A DNA stretch of 64,000 nucleotides from Aureivirga marina (GTDB lineage Bacteria; Bacteroidota; Bacteroidia; Flavobacteriales; Flavobacteriaceae). The first letter of the stretch is position 1. Each line of letters opens with the position of its first letter. The notes under the pieces were generated by a model that did no database searches, was not told the origin of the DNA, and was given only the letters and a program-made list of their open reading frames with translations. Shown one piece after another: positions 27,922 through 36,256 of this stretch. The stretch lies in NCBI RefSeq assembly GCF_015767265.1, contig NZ_JADPIB010000004.1:124001-188000 (forward strand). The letters are read 5' to 3'. Made by a program: the position numbers and the translations under genes.

Positions 27922-28634
27922 ATTGTGTAATAATTGATGATGAACCTCTTGCAGTTGATATTATCGAAACTTTTGCTGAAAAAGTTTCTTTTTTAAAGAT
28001 TGTTGCCAAATTTAATAATGCTTTAGAAGCTTTTACTTATTTGAATTCACATAAAGTTGATTTGATGTTTTTAGATATTGAAATGCCAAATTTAACTGGT
28101 GTTGAATTGGTGAAATCTTTGGATTCACAAAATACACAAGTTATTTTCACAACCGCTTATTCTGAATATGCTTTGGAAGGTTTTAATTTAAATGCAACAG
28201 ATTATTTATTAAAACCTATTTCTTTTTCTCGATTTTTAAAAGCAGTTACAAAAGCAAAAGAAAAATTTGATTTAACACATAAAAAGGAAGAAAATTCTAC
28301 ACATATTATTGAAAATGTAAAATCAGAATTTGTTTTTGTAAAATCAGAATATGAAAACATAAAAATAAACCTTGAAGATATTATGTACATTCAAGGTTTA
28401 AAAGATTATATAAAAATATATGTAAAAAACAGTGATAAAGCGATTTTGACACTTTCTAGTTTTAAAGAAATATTGCAAAAATTGCCAAATAATTTTCTGA
28501 GAGTTCACCGTTCTTATATTGTAAATTCAAAATTTATTGATTCGATTCAAAAATCGAAAGTGATTATTGAAAAGCAACGAATTCCAATTGGAGACACTTA
28601 TAAAGATGAAGTTTTTGAAAAATTAGGAATCTAA
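27918..28634 (+). CDS. LytTR family response regulator
   Basis: The protein has 238 residues: a receiver domain with IIDDEP and phosphoacceptor D53 (LMFLDIEMPN), then a C-terminal LytTR DNA-binding domain (IMYIQGLKDYIKIY; LRVHRSYIVNSKFI). It is coupled to the LytS-type kinase by a 4-base overlap and is the clear partner. Its 3' end overlaps the tail of the convergent GNAT gene by 12 bases. Confidence 0.92.
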   Translation: MNCVIIDDEPLAVDIIETFAEKVSFLKIVAKFNNALEAFTYLNSHKVDLMFLDIEMPNLTGVELVKSLDSQNTQVIFTTAYSEYALEGFNLNATDYLLKPISFSRFLKAVTKAKEKFDLTHKKEENSTHIIENVKSEFVFVKSEYENIKINLEDIMYIQGLKDYIKIYVKNSDKAILTLSSFKEILQKLPNNFLRVHRSYIVNSKFIDSIQKSKVIIEKQRIPIGDTYKDEVFEKLGI

Positions 28635-29042
28635 TCTTTTTGAAAAATAAATTCGTTGGTGACCTTCTGGGAAATTTTCTATTTCACCTATGATTTTATA
28701 CTGTTGTTTTAAATAAAATTCTTTTGCTTGAAAATCAAAAGTATCTAACATTGCTATTGTCGCTCCTTTTTCTTTTGCAATTTTTTCAGCTTGATTTAAA
28801 ATTTTAGATCCAATTCCTTGGTTTCTATATTTTTCATTTACCCATAAAACTTTAATTTCAAATCCATTCCAACAACCAATTCCTCCAAGAATTCCACCGA
28901 TAACTTTTCCGTTTTCATTTTCTGCAAAATATTCAATTGGTGTCCAGTTTGGCGCTAAAAAAGGGACTTTTTGTAAATTATAAGAATTGATTCCGTCTAC
29001 AATTTCTTTAATTGCTTTTTCGTTACAAATTTTAATTTCCAT
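28623..29042 (-). CDS. GNAT family N-acetyltransferase
   Basis: The protein has 139 residues with a GNAT fold: the acetyl-CoA pyrophosphate loop is RNQGIGSKI in motif A, after VLWVNEKY. The later DTFDFQAKEFYLKQQYKIIGEI is the usual C-terminal motif B. The substrate is unknown. It is monocistronic and convergent with the LytTR gene, overlapping it by 12 bases at the 3' end. Confidence 0.85.
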   Translation of the reverse strand: MEIKICNEKAIKEIVDGINSYNLQKVPFLAPNWTPIEYFAENENGKVIGGILGGIGCWNGFEIKVLWVNEKYRNQGIGSKILNQAEKIAKEKGATIAMLDTFDFQAKEFYLKQQYKIIGEIENFPEGHQRIYFSKRLDS

Positions 29043-29302
29043 TTTCTTTTAAAATTTTTGACAAATTTATAGTAATAAATGACTTTTAGAAGAAAATCGA
29101 TTTTAAATCGAAAATAAAAATGAAGTTAAGATAATTTTATTTTTCATAATCTGTAACTTAAAATCTGTAATTTGATTGTGAAAATTTAAATTATAAACTA
29201 ATGCTTTTATTCATTGAATTTAAAGGAATTTTTAATAAATTGGAACATTCAATTTTAAATTAAAATTGATAAATTTAAGTAAATAAAATAAAAATAGGGG
29301 TT

Positions 29303-30232
29303 ATGAATACATCGTTAAAGTTTGTCGGAATTATAGGAGTTATTGGAATTAGCTTGACTTTGATCAATGCTAAAAATATCAATGAAGTTGATACAGCAAT
29401 TTCAAAAAGAGATACAGTGAATGTAAATACAAGTAAATTGTATGAAATTAAAGCATTAAAAATTCCAGAAAATTTGAATTTTGCTGGAGAAAAAGTTCCA
29501 CTTGAAGAACACGATGTAAAAGAACGAATTGACAGAGAATTATTAGTAAATACTTACTGGCAATCCAATGGATTGTTGTTGATAAAAAGAGCTGAAAAGT
29601 TTTTCCCTATTATAGAGCCGATTTTGGCAAAGCACGGAATTCCAGATGATTTTAAATATTTAGCTGTTATTGAAAGTGGTTTGATGAATGTTTCTTCACC
29701 TGCTGGAGCGAGAGGATATTGGCAACTGATGAAAAAAACAGCGAAAGAGCTTGGTTTGGAAGTAAATGAAAATGTAGATGAAAGATATGATATTAAAAAA
29801 TCTACAGAAGCAGCTTGTAAATATCTTTTAAAATCTAAAGAAAGATTTGGTTCTTGGACTTTAGCTGCTGCGGCTTATAATGCAGGGAATGCTGGAGTTT
29901 CAAGAAGATTAAAAGCACAAAAAGTAGAAAATTATTACGATTTATTATTAGTTTCAGAAACTTCAAGATATGTTCCTCGAATTATTGCCGTAAAAGAAAT
30001 AATGGGAAATCCACAGAAATATGGATTTGTATTTGAAGCAGAAGATTTATACCAACATCCAGATTTTAAAGTTGTTGAAGTTGATTCTGTTATTACGAAT
30101 TTGGCTGATTTTGCTTTAAAAATGAATACAAATTATAAGAAATTAAAAATTTATAATCCTTGGTTACGCCAAAATAAATTAAATAATAAATCGAAAAAGA
30201 AATACTTTATAAAAATACCGAAACAATCATAA
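29303..30232 (+). CDS. Lytic transglycosylase with SLT domain
   Basis: This enzyme cleaves peptidoglycan glycan strands with formation of 1,6-anhydro ends. The protein has 309 residues with an N-terminal signal or membrane anchor. The SLT domain (about 100-240) has catalytic E124 in LAVIESGLM, then GYWQLMKKTAKELG and AAAAYNAGNAGVSRRL. The C-terminal 70 residues resemble a LysM-like wall-binding domain (ALKMNTNYKKLKIYNPWL). It is MltD-like but short. The next gene, a TSUP permease half, begins directly after its stop. Confidence 0.88.
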   Translation: MNTSLKFVGIIGVIGISLTLINAKNINEVDTAISKRDTVNVNTSKLYEIKALKIPENLNFAGEKVPLEEHDVKERIDRELLVNTYWQSNGLLLIKRAEKFFPIIEPILAKHGIPDDFKYLAVIESGLMNVSSPAGARGYWQLMKKTAKELGLEVNENVDERYDIKKSTEAACKYLLKSKERFGSWTLAAAAYNAGNAGVSRRLKAQKVENYYDLLLVSETSRYVPRIIAVKEIMGNPQKYGFVFEAEDLYQHPDFKVVEVDSVITNLADFALKMNTNYKKLKIYNPWLRQNKLNNKSKKKYFIKIPKQS

Positions 30233-30601
30233 ATGAAAATGACAACATTATTAATTGCAATTTTAATTGGAATTTCTGCTGGAATGTTAAGTGGACTTGT
30301 TGGCGTTGGTGGCGGAATTTTAATGGTTCCAATGTTTGCTTATTTTTTGGGACTTTCTCATCATAACGCCCAAGGAATGAGTTTGGCAGTGATGCTTCCG
30401 CCAGTAACAATTTTAGCAGTAATGAATTACCATAAAAGTGAACCAATTGATTGGAAAGTTGCAGCAATTGTTGCCGCATTTTTTATCATTGGTGGATTTT
30501 TTGGATCTAAAATAGCTTTAATTATCAATCAAGCAGTTTTGAAAAAAATCTTCGGAGTATTGATGATTATTGTAGCTATAAAACTTATTTTTAGTAAATA
30601 A
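30233..30601 (+). CDS. TSUP (TauE/SafE) family permease, half-length
   Basis: The protein has 122 residues with about four membrane helices and the TSUP signature near the N-terminus (GMLSGLVGVGGGILMVPMF). TSUP proteins usually have two such repeats in about 250 residues. Here only one is present, with clean start and stop codons and a terminator. It may work as a homodimer, as seen for other half-length members. The substrate could be a sulfonate, sulfite or another anion. It starts immediately after the transglycosylase stop. Confidence 0.75.
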   Translation: MKMTTLLIAILIGISAGMLSGLVGVGGGILMVPMFAYFLGLSHHNAQGMSLAVMLPPVTILAVMNYHKSEPIDWKVAAIVAAFFIIGGFFGSKIALIINQAVLKKIFGVLMIIVAIKLIFSK

Positions 30602-30626
30602 ACGACTTAATTATACTAATTTATAG

Positions 30627-30659
30627 AAAGCTTCTAAAATTTATTTAGAAGCTTTTTTT
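30627..30659 (+). terminator. Terminator after the TSUP gene
   Basis: A 12-bp stem (AAAGCTTCTAAA / TTTAGAAGCTTT) with a 5-base loop leads into T residues. Confidence 0.88.
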
Positions 30660-30798
30660 GTTTTTATATTTGTAAAAGAATTTTTATGAAAAATATGTAA
30701 ATGATTGATAATTAAAAAAATAAATGAAAATATATTAATAAAAATTAAGAGAATTGTTTAAAAAGTTATAACTTAAATAATAGAAATCTTTACATTAT

Positions 30799-32511
30799 TT
30801 GGTTATGATGGAATTTAAAAATAATAGACCTTTTTTGAAGAAATCAGAAGCTTTAAATTATGTAGAATTGTTATGTGAAAATGCAATTTTATCTGAAAAA
30901 GGAAAAAGCTTATTTGTGGATTTATTAGATTTTGACGATTATCTTACCAGAACAAAATTACTTTATTTGTTGGTGAATTTTTTTCAAAATGATTTTGAAT
31001 ATCGAACAGGTTTGAACATGTATGAAGCCTTGTTGGAGAAACGAAAAGAAGGTGAAATATTGGATATTGAAAAAGAGTTTGAAAAGAAATATTTTAACTC
31101 AAAAGCATATCTTATCGAAGCGGAAATTGAAAACGAAGAAGTTTCTTATGATGCGGAATTAGTTCTTTCTTTAGACGAAATTCCCTCGCTTGATATTCAT
31201 GAAACAGATATCATTCATCCAAAAAGAAGTGTTTTAGGAAAAACAATTACACGAACTTTGTTTGATTTACAAATGATTGGCTTGATTGATGATCAGATTT
31301 TAAATGAAGTTTTATCAAATATTGATAACGAACATTTGTTTTTAGAATCTGCTGTTATTGATTTTGCTGCAAAAAGATTACATGAAAAAGAAAATTTTAC
31401 TTCAGAGCATAAAAAACAATTGGAAATTTTAAAACAATTGAAAACAGAGAAATTTCTGAGTGAAGAAAGTTTTGCAGCAATTTTATCAACTTATGAACCA
31501 GATAGATTAAAGACAATTTTTGAAATTTTTGATCTTTGTCCAAATGTGATGAAATGGAGTTTTTCGGAATATTTTGATAAAAATGAAATCATTCATAAAT
31601 ACTATCAAGTTTTTAAAGATTTTCAAGAAGTTATTCCAAACTTTAAAATGGTTGAGTTTTCGATGAACGTTAGAAATGAAGAGGAAGAATCATTTGATTT
31701 GGCAATTCACTTCAAAATAGATCATCTTTTTTATGGTACTGTGATTCCAATTTATAAATATAAAAAAGGATATAAATTTAAAGTTGACAATCAATTATTA
31801 GTTCCTATAAATAAATTCCTCAAGGAAAATATTTCTGATTTTCTATGTTTTTCAGTACAAAATTACAATGTCGACATTGATCGTGTTGAATTTTATTTAT
31901 TGAAATTAAATGAAAAACAAAGAGACGTTCTTGAGCTTTGGGAATATAAAAAATACTTTCAATTTATAGGAGGAGAGGAGTTTGATTCGATTTTTTCGCC
32001 ATCAAAAATACAGAAAGCTATTATGCTTTTAGAAGAAATAGGTTTTTTTGATGATATGACAAAGCAAGAAATTAAAGTTGGAATTCGAAATTGTGTAGAA
32101 AATGCAGTTTCTAGTTTTGAAGAAATTGTTTCTTTTTTCCCTAATACGTTGTTTTCTTTTTTGGAAGTTATGGAAGATTTAAGCAGACCTTATGAGAAAG
32201 AAACGATTCGTTTTTTTGAGTTTATCCGAATTAATTTAATTCCACAAAATATTTTAGATACTTATATTTTACAAGAGTTAGATTGCTTGCTTTCCTTTGA
32301 AGTTCAAGAAAAAAGATATCATCAAATTTTAGGAATTGATGAAGATTATTATGATATGCTTTATAAGGATTTATTGTTAAGAGCAGCAAAAGATTTAGGT
32401 GTGAATTTGGTTTGTTTTGATAATTTATTTTACATGAAATTTTCAGAAAATCAGTTGAAAAAAATTAAAAAAGAATTCCCGGAATTTTGTGAAAGAATTA
32501 AAAAAATCTAA
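30799..32511 (+). CDS. Large uncharacterised cytoplasmic protein (570 aa)
   Basis: I do not recognise this protein. It has no signal peptide or membrane segment and is rich in helices, with many Glu, Lys and aromatic residues. No nucleotide-binding, catalytic or repeat motif is visible. The middle segment (DLAIHFKIDHLFYGTVIPIYKYKKGYKF) is beta-like; the flanks are helical. It is followed, three bases after its stop, by a lipoprotein gene, so the two form one transcript. An in-frame ATG at 30808 gives almost the same product. Confidence 0.65.
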   Translation: MVMMEFKNNRPFLKKSEALNYVELLCENAILSEKGKSLFVDLLDFDDYLTRTKLLYLLVNFFQNDFEYRTGLNMYEALLEKRKEGEILDIEKEFEKKYFNSKAYLIEAEIENEEVSYDAELVLSLDEIPSLDIHETDIIHPKRSVLGKTITRTLFDLQMIGLIDDQILNEVLSNIDNEHLFLESAVIDFAAKRLHEKENFTSEHKKQLEILKQLKTEKFLSEESFAAILSTYEPDRLKTIFEIFDLCPNVMKWSFSEYFDKNEIIHKYYQVFKDFQEVIPNFKMVEFSMNVRNEEEESFDLAIHFKIDHLFYGTVIPIYKYKKGYKFKVDNQLLVPINKFLKENISDFLCFSVQNYNVDIDRVEFYLLKLNEKQRDVLELWEYKKYFQFIGGEEFDSIFSPSKIQKAIMLLEEIGFFDDMTKQEIKVGIRNCVENAVSSFEEIVSFFPNTLFSFLEVMEDLSRPYEKETIRFFEFIRINLIPQNILDTYILQELDCLLSFEVQEKRYHQILGIDEDYYDMLYKDLLLRAAKDLGVNLVCFDNLFYMKFSENQLKKIKKEFPEFCERIKKI

Positions 32512-32514
32512 ATC

Positions 32515-33066
32515 ATGAAAAAAATCTACTTGCTATTTTTAATCAGTTTTCTTTGTTTTTCTTGTAAACATAAAACAAAAAAAGAATTGAAAACTGGAGA
32601 AGTAAAAAGATATGTTACAAAAGACAATTTTTTTAGAGGATTTTTGTTTAGTGAAATTAAAAAATCAATGAGTTTGAGTGATTTTGAAGTTTCAAAAGTA
32701 GATACAGATTCTGTGATTTTTCATAAAGAAATAGATCCTATTGAAACAATTTATGGACAACCAATAGGAAATGATACGATTCTTTATTTTGTAACTTATT
32801 CTGCTGGAAGTGGAGCGTATAAACATATTTACCCGTTTCGAATTGAAACAAATAGAAAAGTAAAATATGTTTCTTTTCCACCAATTTCAACAGAAGGTTA
32901 CATGGGACATGATTCTATTTATTTTCAAAATGGAAAAATTTATTGGAAATTTCCACTTTTCAAACAATCTGATACAAATATGAAACCAACAGGAAAAGTG
33001 GAAACAAATGTGTATCAACCTGTAATTGTAAATGATAGTTTATTTTTCAAAGAAGTTTTACCTTAA
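32515..33066 (+). CDS. Uncharacterised lipoprotein (183 aa)
   Basis: The protein has a lipobox Cys17 (LCFSC). The mature part is beta-rich with no motif that I can name. It is co-encoded with the 570-aa protein (three bases apart). Its last 9 bases overlap the tail of the convergent DUF721 gene. Function unknown. Confidence 0.6.
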   Translation: MKKIYLLFLISFLCFSCKHKTKKELKTGEVKRYVTKDNFFRGFLFSEIKKSMSLSDFEVSKVDTDSVIFHKEIDPIETIYGQPIGNDTILYFVTYSAGSGAYKHIYPFRIETNRKVKYVSFPPISTEGYMGHDSIYFQNGKIYWKFPLFKQSDTNMKPTGKVETNVYQPVIVNDSLFFKEVLP

Positions 33067-33354
33067 AATTAATTGTTCTACTGTATTTACTCCAATTTCG
33101 CGATTTAGCATTTCAATTATTTTTGGTTTTCCATGACTTAATTCTTCACGAAGTACAGAAGAAGAAAGTTTGACAATCATTGTTTTTCCTTTTAATTCTA
33201 CATTTTCGGTATAAGAATTTACACCATTTCCCATAATTTTCACCCAAGCTTCTTGTGCATTAATTTTAACAAAACCTCGTTTTAAATTATTTTCTTGAAT
33301 AAAAGCATCCATTAAATCTTTTATAGAAAAAGAATCATTTTGTCGTTTTGCCAT
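33058..33354 (-). CDS. DUF721 (DciA-like) protein
   Basis: The protein has 98 residues. The DUF721 domain is related to DciA, which loads the replicative helicase in bacteria without DnaC. It shows the pattern EAWVKIMGNGVNSYT, then MIVKLSSSVLREELSHGKPKIIEMLN. The gene lies downstream of recF, a common Bacteroidota order. Its 3' end overlaps the convergent lipoprotein gene. Confidence 0.8.
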   Translation of the reverse strand: MAKRQNDSFSIKDLMDAFIQENNLKRGFVKINAQEAWVKIMGNGVNSYTENVELKGKTMIVKLSSSVLREELSHGKPKIIEMLNREIGVNTVEQLILR

Positions 33355-33401
33355 GTTGGATTTGAATTAAAAGTTAATTAGAATTTTTGCAAAGAAACAA
33401 A

Positions 33402-34487
33402 TTATAATTTAATTATTTTATAAGGTTGTTTGGTTTCTTTTACTACTTTTTCGGTTCTTTCAAAATGTGTATCACTTATGAAGATTTGCCCAAATTGTTC
33501 GTCGTTTACTAAGTTAACAATTTGTTGAACACGAGTTGCATCTAATTTATCAAAAACATCGTCTAAAAGCAAAATAGGAAGTCGATTAGATTGTTTTTTG
33601 ATGAAATCGTATTGTGCAAGTTTTAAAGCGATTAAATAAGTTTTTTGTTGTCCTTGCGAACCAAATTTTTTAATAGGGAAACCATCAATTTCAAAAGATA
33701 AATCATCACGCTGAATCCCGACACTTGTATATTGTAAAACTCTGTCTTTTTCTAAAGATTTTTCCAATAAAATATCCAATGATTCCTCATTTAATTTAGA
33801 TTTGTAAACTAGAGAAACTGTTTCTTTGTTTTCAGAAATTACAGCATGCCATTTTTGAAAAATCGGAATAAATTCTTTGATAAATTTCGTTCTTTTTTCA
33901 TGAATTATTTTTCCTAAATCACAAAGTTGTTCATTATAAATTTCAAGATTTAAAGCATCGAAAGTTCTATTTGCAGCAAAATATTTCAACAAAGCATTTC
34001 TCTGAGATAAAACTTTATTATAAGAAATTAAGGTTTGAAGGTAAGGTTTGTCCAATTGAGAAATAACACCATCCAAAAATTTTCGTCGACTTTCACTTCC
34101 TTCTACGATTAAATCTCTATCCGCAGGTGAAATTATTACCAAAGGAACAGAACCAATATGATCAGAAAACTTTTCATAGATTTTTCCATTTTTCTTTAAA
34201 ATTTTCTTTTGCCCTTTTTTTAAACTACAAATTATTTTATCAGATTCACCATCTATAAAATAATCTCCTTCAATCATAAAAAAATCTTGATGATGTCTAA
34301 TGTTTTGAGAAGCAATAGGGTTAAAATAACTTTTTGCAAAGGAAAGATAATAAATTGCATCTAGCACATTTGTTTTCCCAACACCATTATTCCCAACAAA
34401 ACAATTTATTTTGGATTCAAACTCAAAAGTTTCGGATTCAAAATTCTTAAAATTAAACAATGTTATTTTTTGTAAATACATATACAA
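33402..34487 (-). CDS. recF: DNA replication and repair protein RecF
   Basis: RecF is an SMC-like ATPase that directs RecA loading at gaps with RecO and RecR. The 361 residues have an N-terminal Walker A ([17 protein letters not shown]), the RecF segment [21 protein letters not shown], a signature [16 protein letters not shown] and Walker B ([14 protein letters not shown]). The length is usual. DUF721 follows downstream, 47 bases away. Confidence 0.95.
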   Translation of the reverse strand: MYMYLQKITLFNFKNFESETFEFESKINCFVGNNGVGKTNVLDAIYYLSFAKSYFNPIASQNIRHHQDFFMIEGDYFIDGESDKIICSLKKGQKKILKKNGKIYEKFSDHIGSVPLVIISPADRDLIVEGSESRRKFLDGVISQLDKPYLQTLISYNKVLSQRNALLKYFAANRTFDALNLEIYNEQLCDLGKIIHEKRTKFIKEFIPIFQKWHAVISENKETVSLVYKSKLNEESLDILLEKSLEKDRVLQYTSVGIQRDDLSFEIDGFPIKKFGSQGQQKTYLIALKLAQYDFIKKQSNRLPILLLDDVFDKLDATRVQQIVNLVNDEQFGQIFISDTHFERTEKVVKETKQPYKIIKL

Positions 34488-34564
34488 TTTCCCGTTCTTA
34501 AAATAAATCGCAAATTATTAATAATTTTGATAATAATGTGTTTTTACTTTTCAATTAAAAAAGT

Positions 34565-34572
34565 TACTTTTG
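34565..34572 (+). promoter_or_regulatory. Candidate -7 box for the TPR gene
   Basis: TACTTTTG matches TAnnTTTG and lies 24 bases before the ATG at 34597. Confidence 0.35.
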
Positions 34573-34596
34573 CGCTTACTAAATTAAAAATAACAT

Positions 34597-35373
34597 ATGG
34601 CAACGTACAAAAAGAAACCAACTAAGGAGAAAAAGGTAGTTGTTGAACAAGAGCAACCAGAAATCGAAGAACACAGTACAACAGCTGAAGTTTTTGATAC
34701 TTTAGATGAAACTGCTTCTAAATCGGAAGAGTTTGTAATGAAGAATCAAAAAGCCATTTATGGTACAATTGGTGTTGTCGTTGTTTGTGTATTAGGATTT
34801 TTAGGTTACCAAAAATTTATTGCTGGTCCTAACGAATCAAAAGCAGCTGACGATTTAGCATATCCAAAACAATATTTTACAGAAGCTACTACAACAGAAG
34901 TAGCGAATGATTCTTTATTAAGATTAGGATTAACAGGTGCTGATGGAAGATTTGGATTTGAAGATGTAGCTTCTCAATATTCAGGGACAAAGGCAGGAAA
35001 CTTAGCAAATTTTTACGCTGGAGTTTCTTATTTAAAATTAAAAGAATACCAAAAAGCAATTGAATTTTTAGATAAATTCACTGCTGATGATGAAATATTA
35101 GCTCCTACTGCTACTGGAGCAATTGGAGATGCTTTCGCTAATTTAGAGCAATTAGAGCAAGCTCTTACTTATTACGAAAAAGCTGCAAACTTAAAAGCAA
35201 ACGATTTTACAACTCCATTATTTTTATACAAAGCTGCATTAACAGCAATGGATTTAAATAATTTTGCAAAAGCAGAACAATATTTTACAAAAATTAAAAA
35301 CGAGTATCCTTCTTCAAACGAAGGAAAAGACATCGATTTATATATCAATAAAGCGAAATTTGCTCAAAAATAA
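34597..35373 (+). CDS. TPR-containing membrane protein
   Basis: The protein has 258 residues. An acidic/basic N-terminal tail (1-50) precedes one membrane helix (about 53-73, IYGTIGVVVVCVLGFLGY). The periplasmic part carries tetratricopeptide-like helices (KLKEYQKAIEFLDKF; LEQLEQALTYYEKAANL; NNFAKAEQYFTKI). The plan is similar to YfgM, a periplasmic ancillary factor of the Sec translocon. It precedes ribH by six bases, an order conserved in flavobacteria. Confidence 0.8.
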   Translation: MATYKKKPTKEKKVVVEQEQPEIEEHSTTAEVFDTLDETASKSEEFVMKNQKAIYGTIGVVVVCVLGFLGYQKFIAGPNESKAADDLAYPKQYFTEATTTEVANDSLLRLGLTGADGRFGFEDVASQYSGTKAGNLANFYAGVSYLKLKEYQKAIEFLDKFTADDEILAPTATGAIGDAFANLEQLEQALTYYEKAANLKANDFTTPLFLYKAALTAMDLNNFAKAEQYFTKIKNEYPSSNEGKDIDLYINKAKFAQK

Positions 35374-35379
35374 TTTGTA

Positions 35380-35865
35380 ATGGCAACAGAAAATTTATCA
35401 AAATATGATAAATCAACAATCCCAAATTTGAATAACTATCGATTTGGGATTGTTGTTTCTGAATGGAATTCAGATATCACAGAAAACCTTTGTCAGGGTG
35501 CAATTGACACTTTGAAAGAACATGGTGCAACAGATGAAAATATCGTACGTTGGGATGTTCCAGGAAGTTTTGAACTTATTTATGGTTGTACTAGAATGGT
35601 TAGTACAAAAGAATTAGATGCAGTTATTGCAATTGGAAATGTAATCCAAGGAGAAACAAAGCATTTTGATTTTGTATGTGAAGGAGTAACGCAAGGAATT
35701 AAAGATTTGAATGTTCAACAAGACATTCCAGTTATCTTTTGTGTGCTTACTGACAATACGAAACAACAATCTATTGACAGATCTGGAGGTAAATTCGGAA
35801 ATAAAGGCGTAGAGTGTGCTGTGGCAGCAATCAAAATGGCAGTTTTAAAGCGAGAAACTGAATAA
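35380..35865 (+). CDS. ribH: 6,7-dimethyl-8-ribityllumazine synthase
   Basis: This enzyme condenses 5-amino-6-ribitylaminouracil with 3,4-dihydroxybutanone phosphate, the penultimate step of riboflavin synthesis. The 161 residues have the conserved VSEWNSDIT, VPGSFELIYG, and AIGNVIQGETKHFDFVCEG (catalytic His) segments. The riboflavin synthase and GTP cyclohydrolase genes are not in this window. Confidence 0.95.
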   Translation: MATENLSKYDKSTIPNLNNYRFGIVVSEWNSDITENLCQGAIDTLKEHGATDENIVRWDVPGSFELIYGCTRMVSTKELDAVIAIGNVIQGETKHFDFVCEGVTQGIKDLNVQQDIPVIFCVLTDNTKQQSIDRSGGKFGNKGVECAVAAIKMAVLKRETE

Positions 35866-35952
35866 ATTTAACATATTATACTTGGTATAATATTTGAGAA
35901 CTTTGGATTAATTAAGTAACTTTGGTTAATCAACCGTAAAAAGAAAAAGATT

Positions 35953-36249
35953 ATGCTTTTTAATGCCTTTAAACCTCGTGCAAACTATGTGTTTGATTAT
36001 AAACCTCGATATTACAATCCGAGAAAGGAACGTCTTGAGGAATTAAAAAAGAAATATGAAAAAAAAGAAGGAGAGGCTACGGAAAATTCGTCAAATGAAG
36101 AAATAAAAGTTACACTTACCAAGAATAACTTAAAAGATGATTGGAAGCGTCATAAAGGTATGGCTGTGGATAGAAGATCTAATAGAAGATTGGCTATAAT
36201 CATCACAATTTTGGTTGCAATTGTAGCTTATTTACTTGGATTTATATAA
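35953..36249 (+). CDS. Small tail-anchored membrane protein
   Basis: The protein has 98 residues: a basic, Arg/Lys/Tyr-rich N-terminus, an acidic middle and one C-terminal membrane helix (about 79-98). In flavobacteria a protein of this shape is common between ribH and mutL and has sometimes been named 'riboflavin synthase subunit beta'. Nothing in the sequence supports enzyme function in riboflavin synthesis. The stop is eight bases before the mutL start. Confidence 0.7.
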   Translation: MLFNAFKPRANYVFDYKPRYYNPRKERLEELKKKYEKKEGEATENSSNEEIKVTLTKNNLKDDWKRHKGMAVDRRSNRRLAIIITILVAIVAYLLGFI

Positions 36250-36256
36250 AAAATTA

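Noticed and set aside
35953-36249. Riboflavin synthase beta subunit
   Set aside because: The sequence is a tail-anchored basic protein without a lumazine-binding or catalytic motif; ribH is the separate gene before it.
36236-36256. Upstream ATG for mutL
   Set aside because: It lies within the previous gene and adds a non-conserved MDLYKKL; the ATG at 36257 begins the conserved start.
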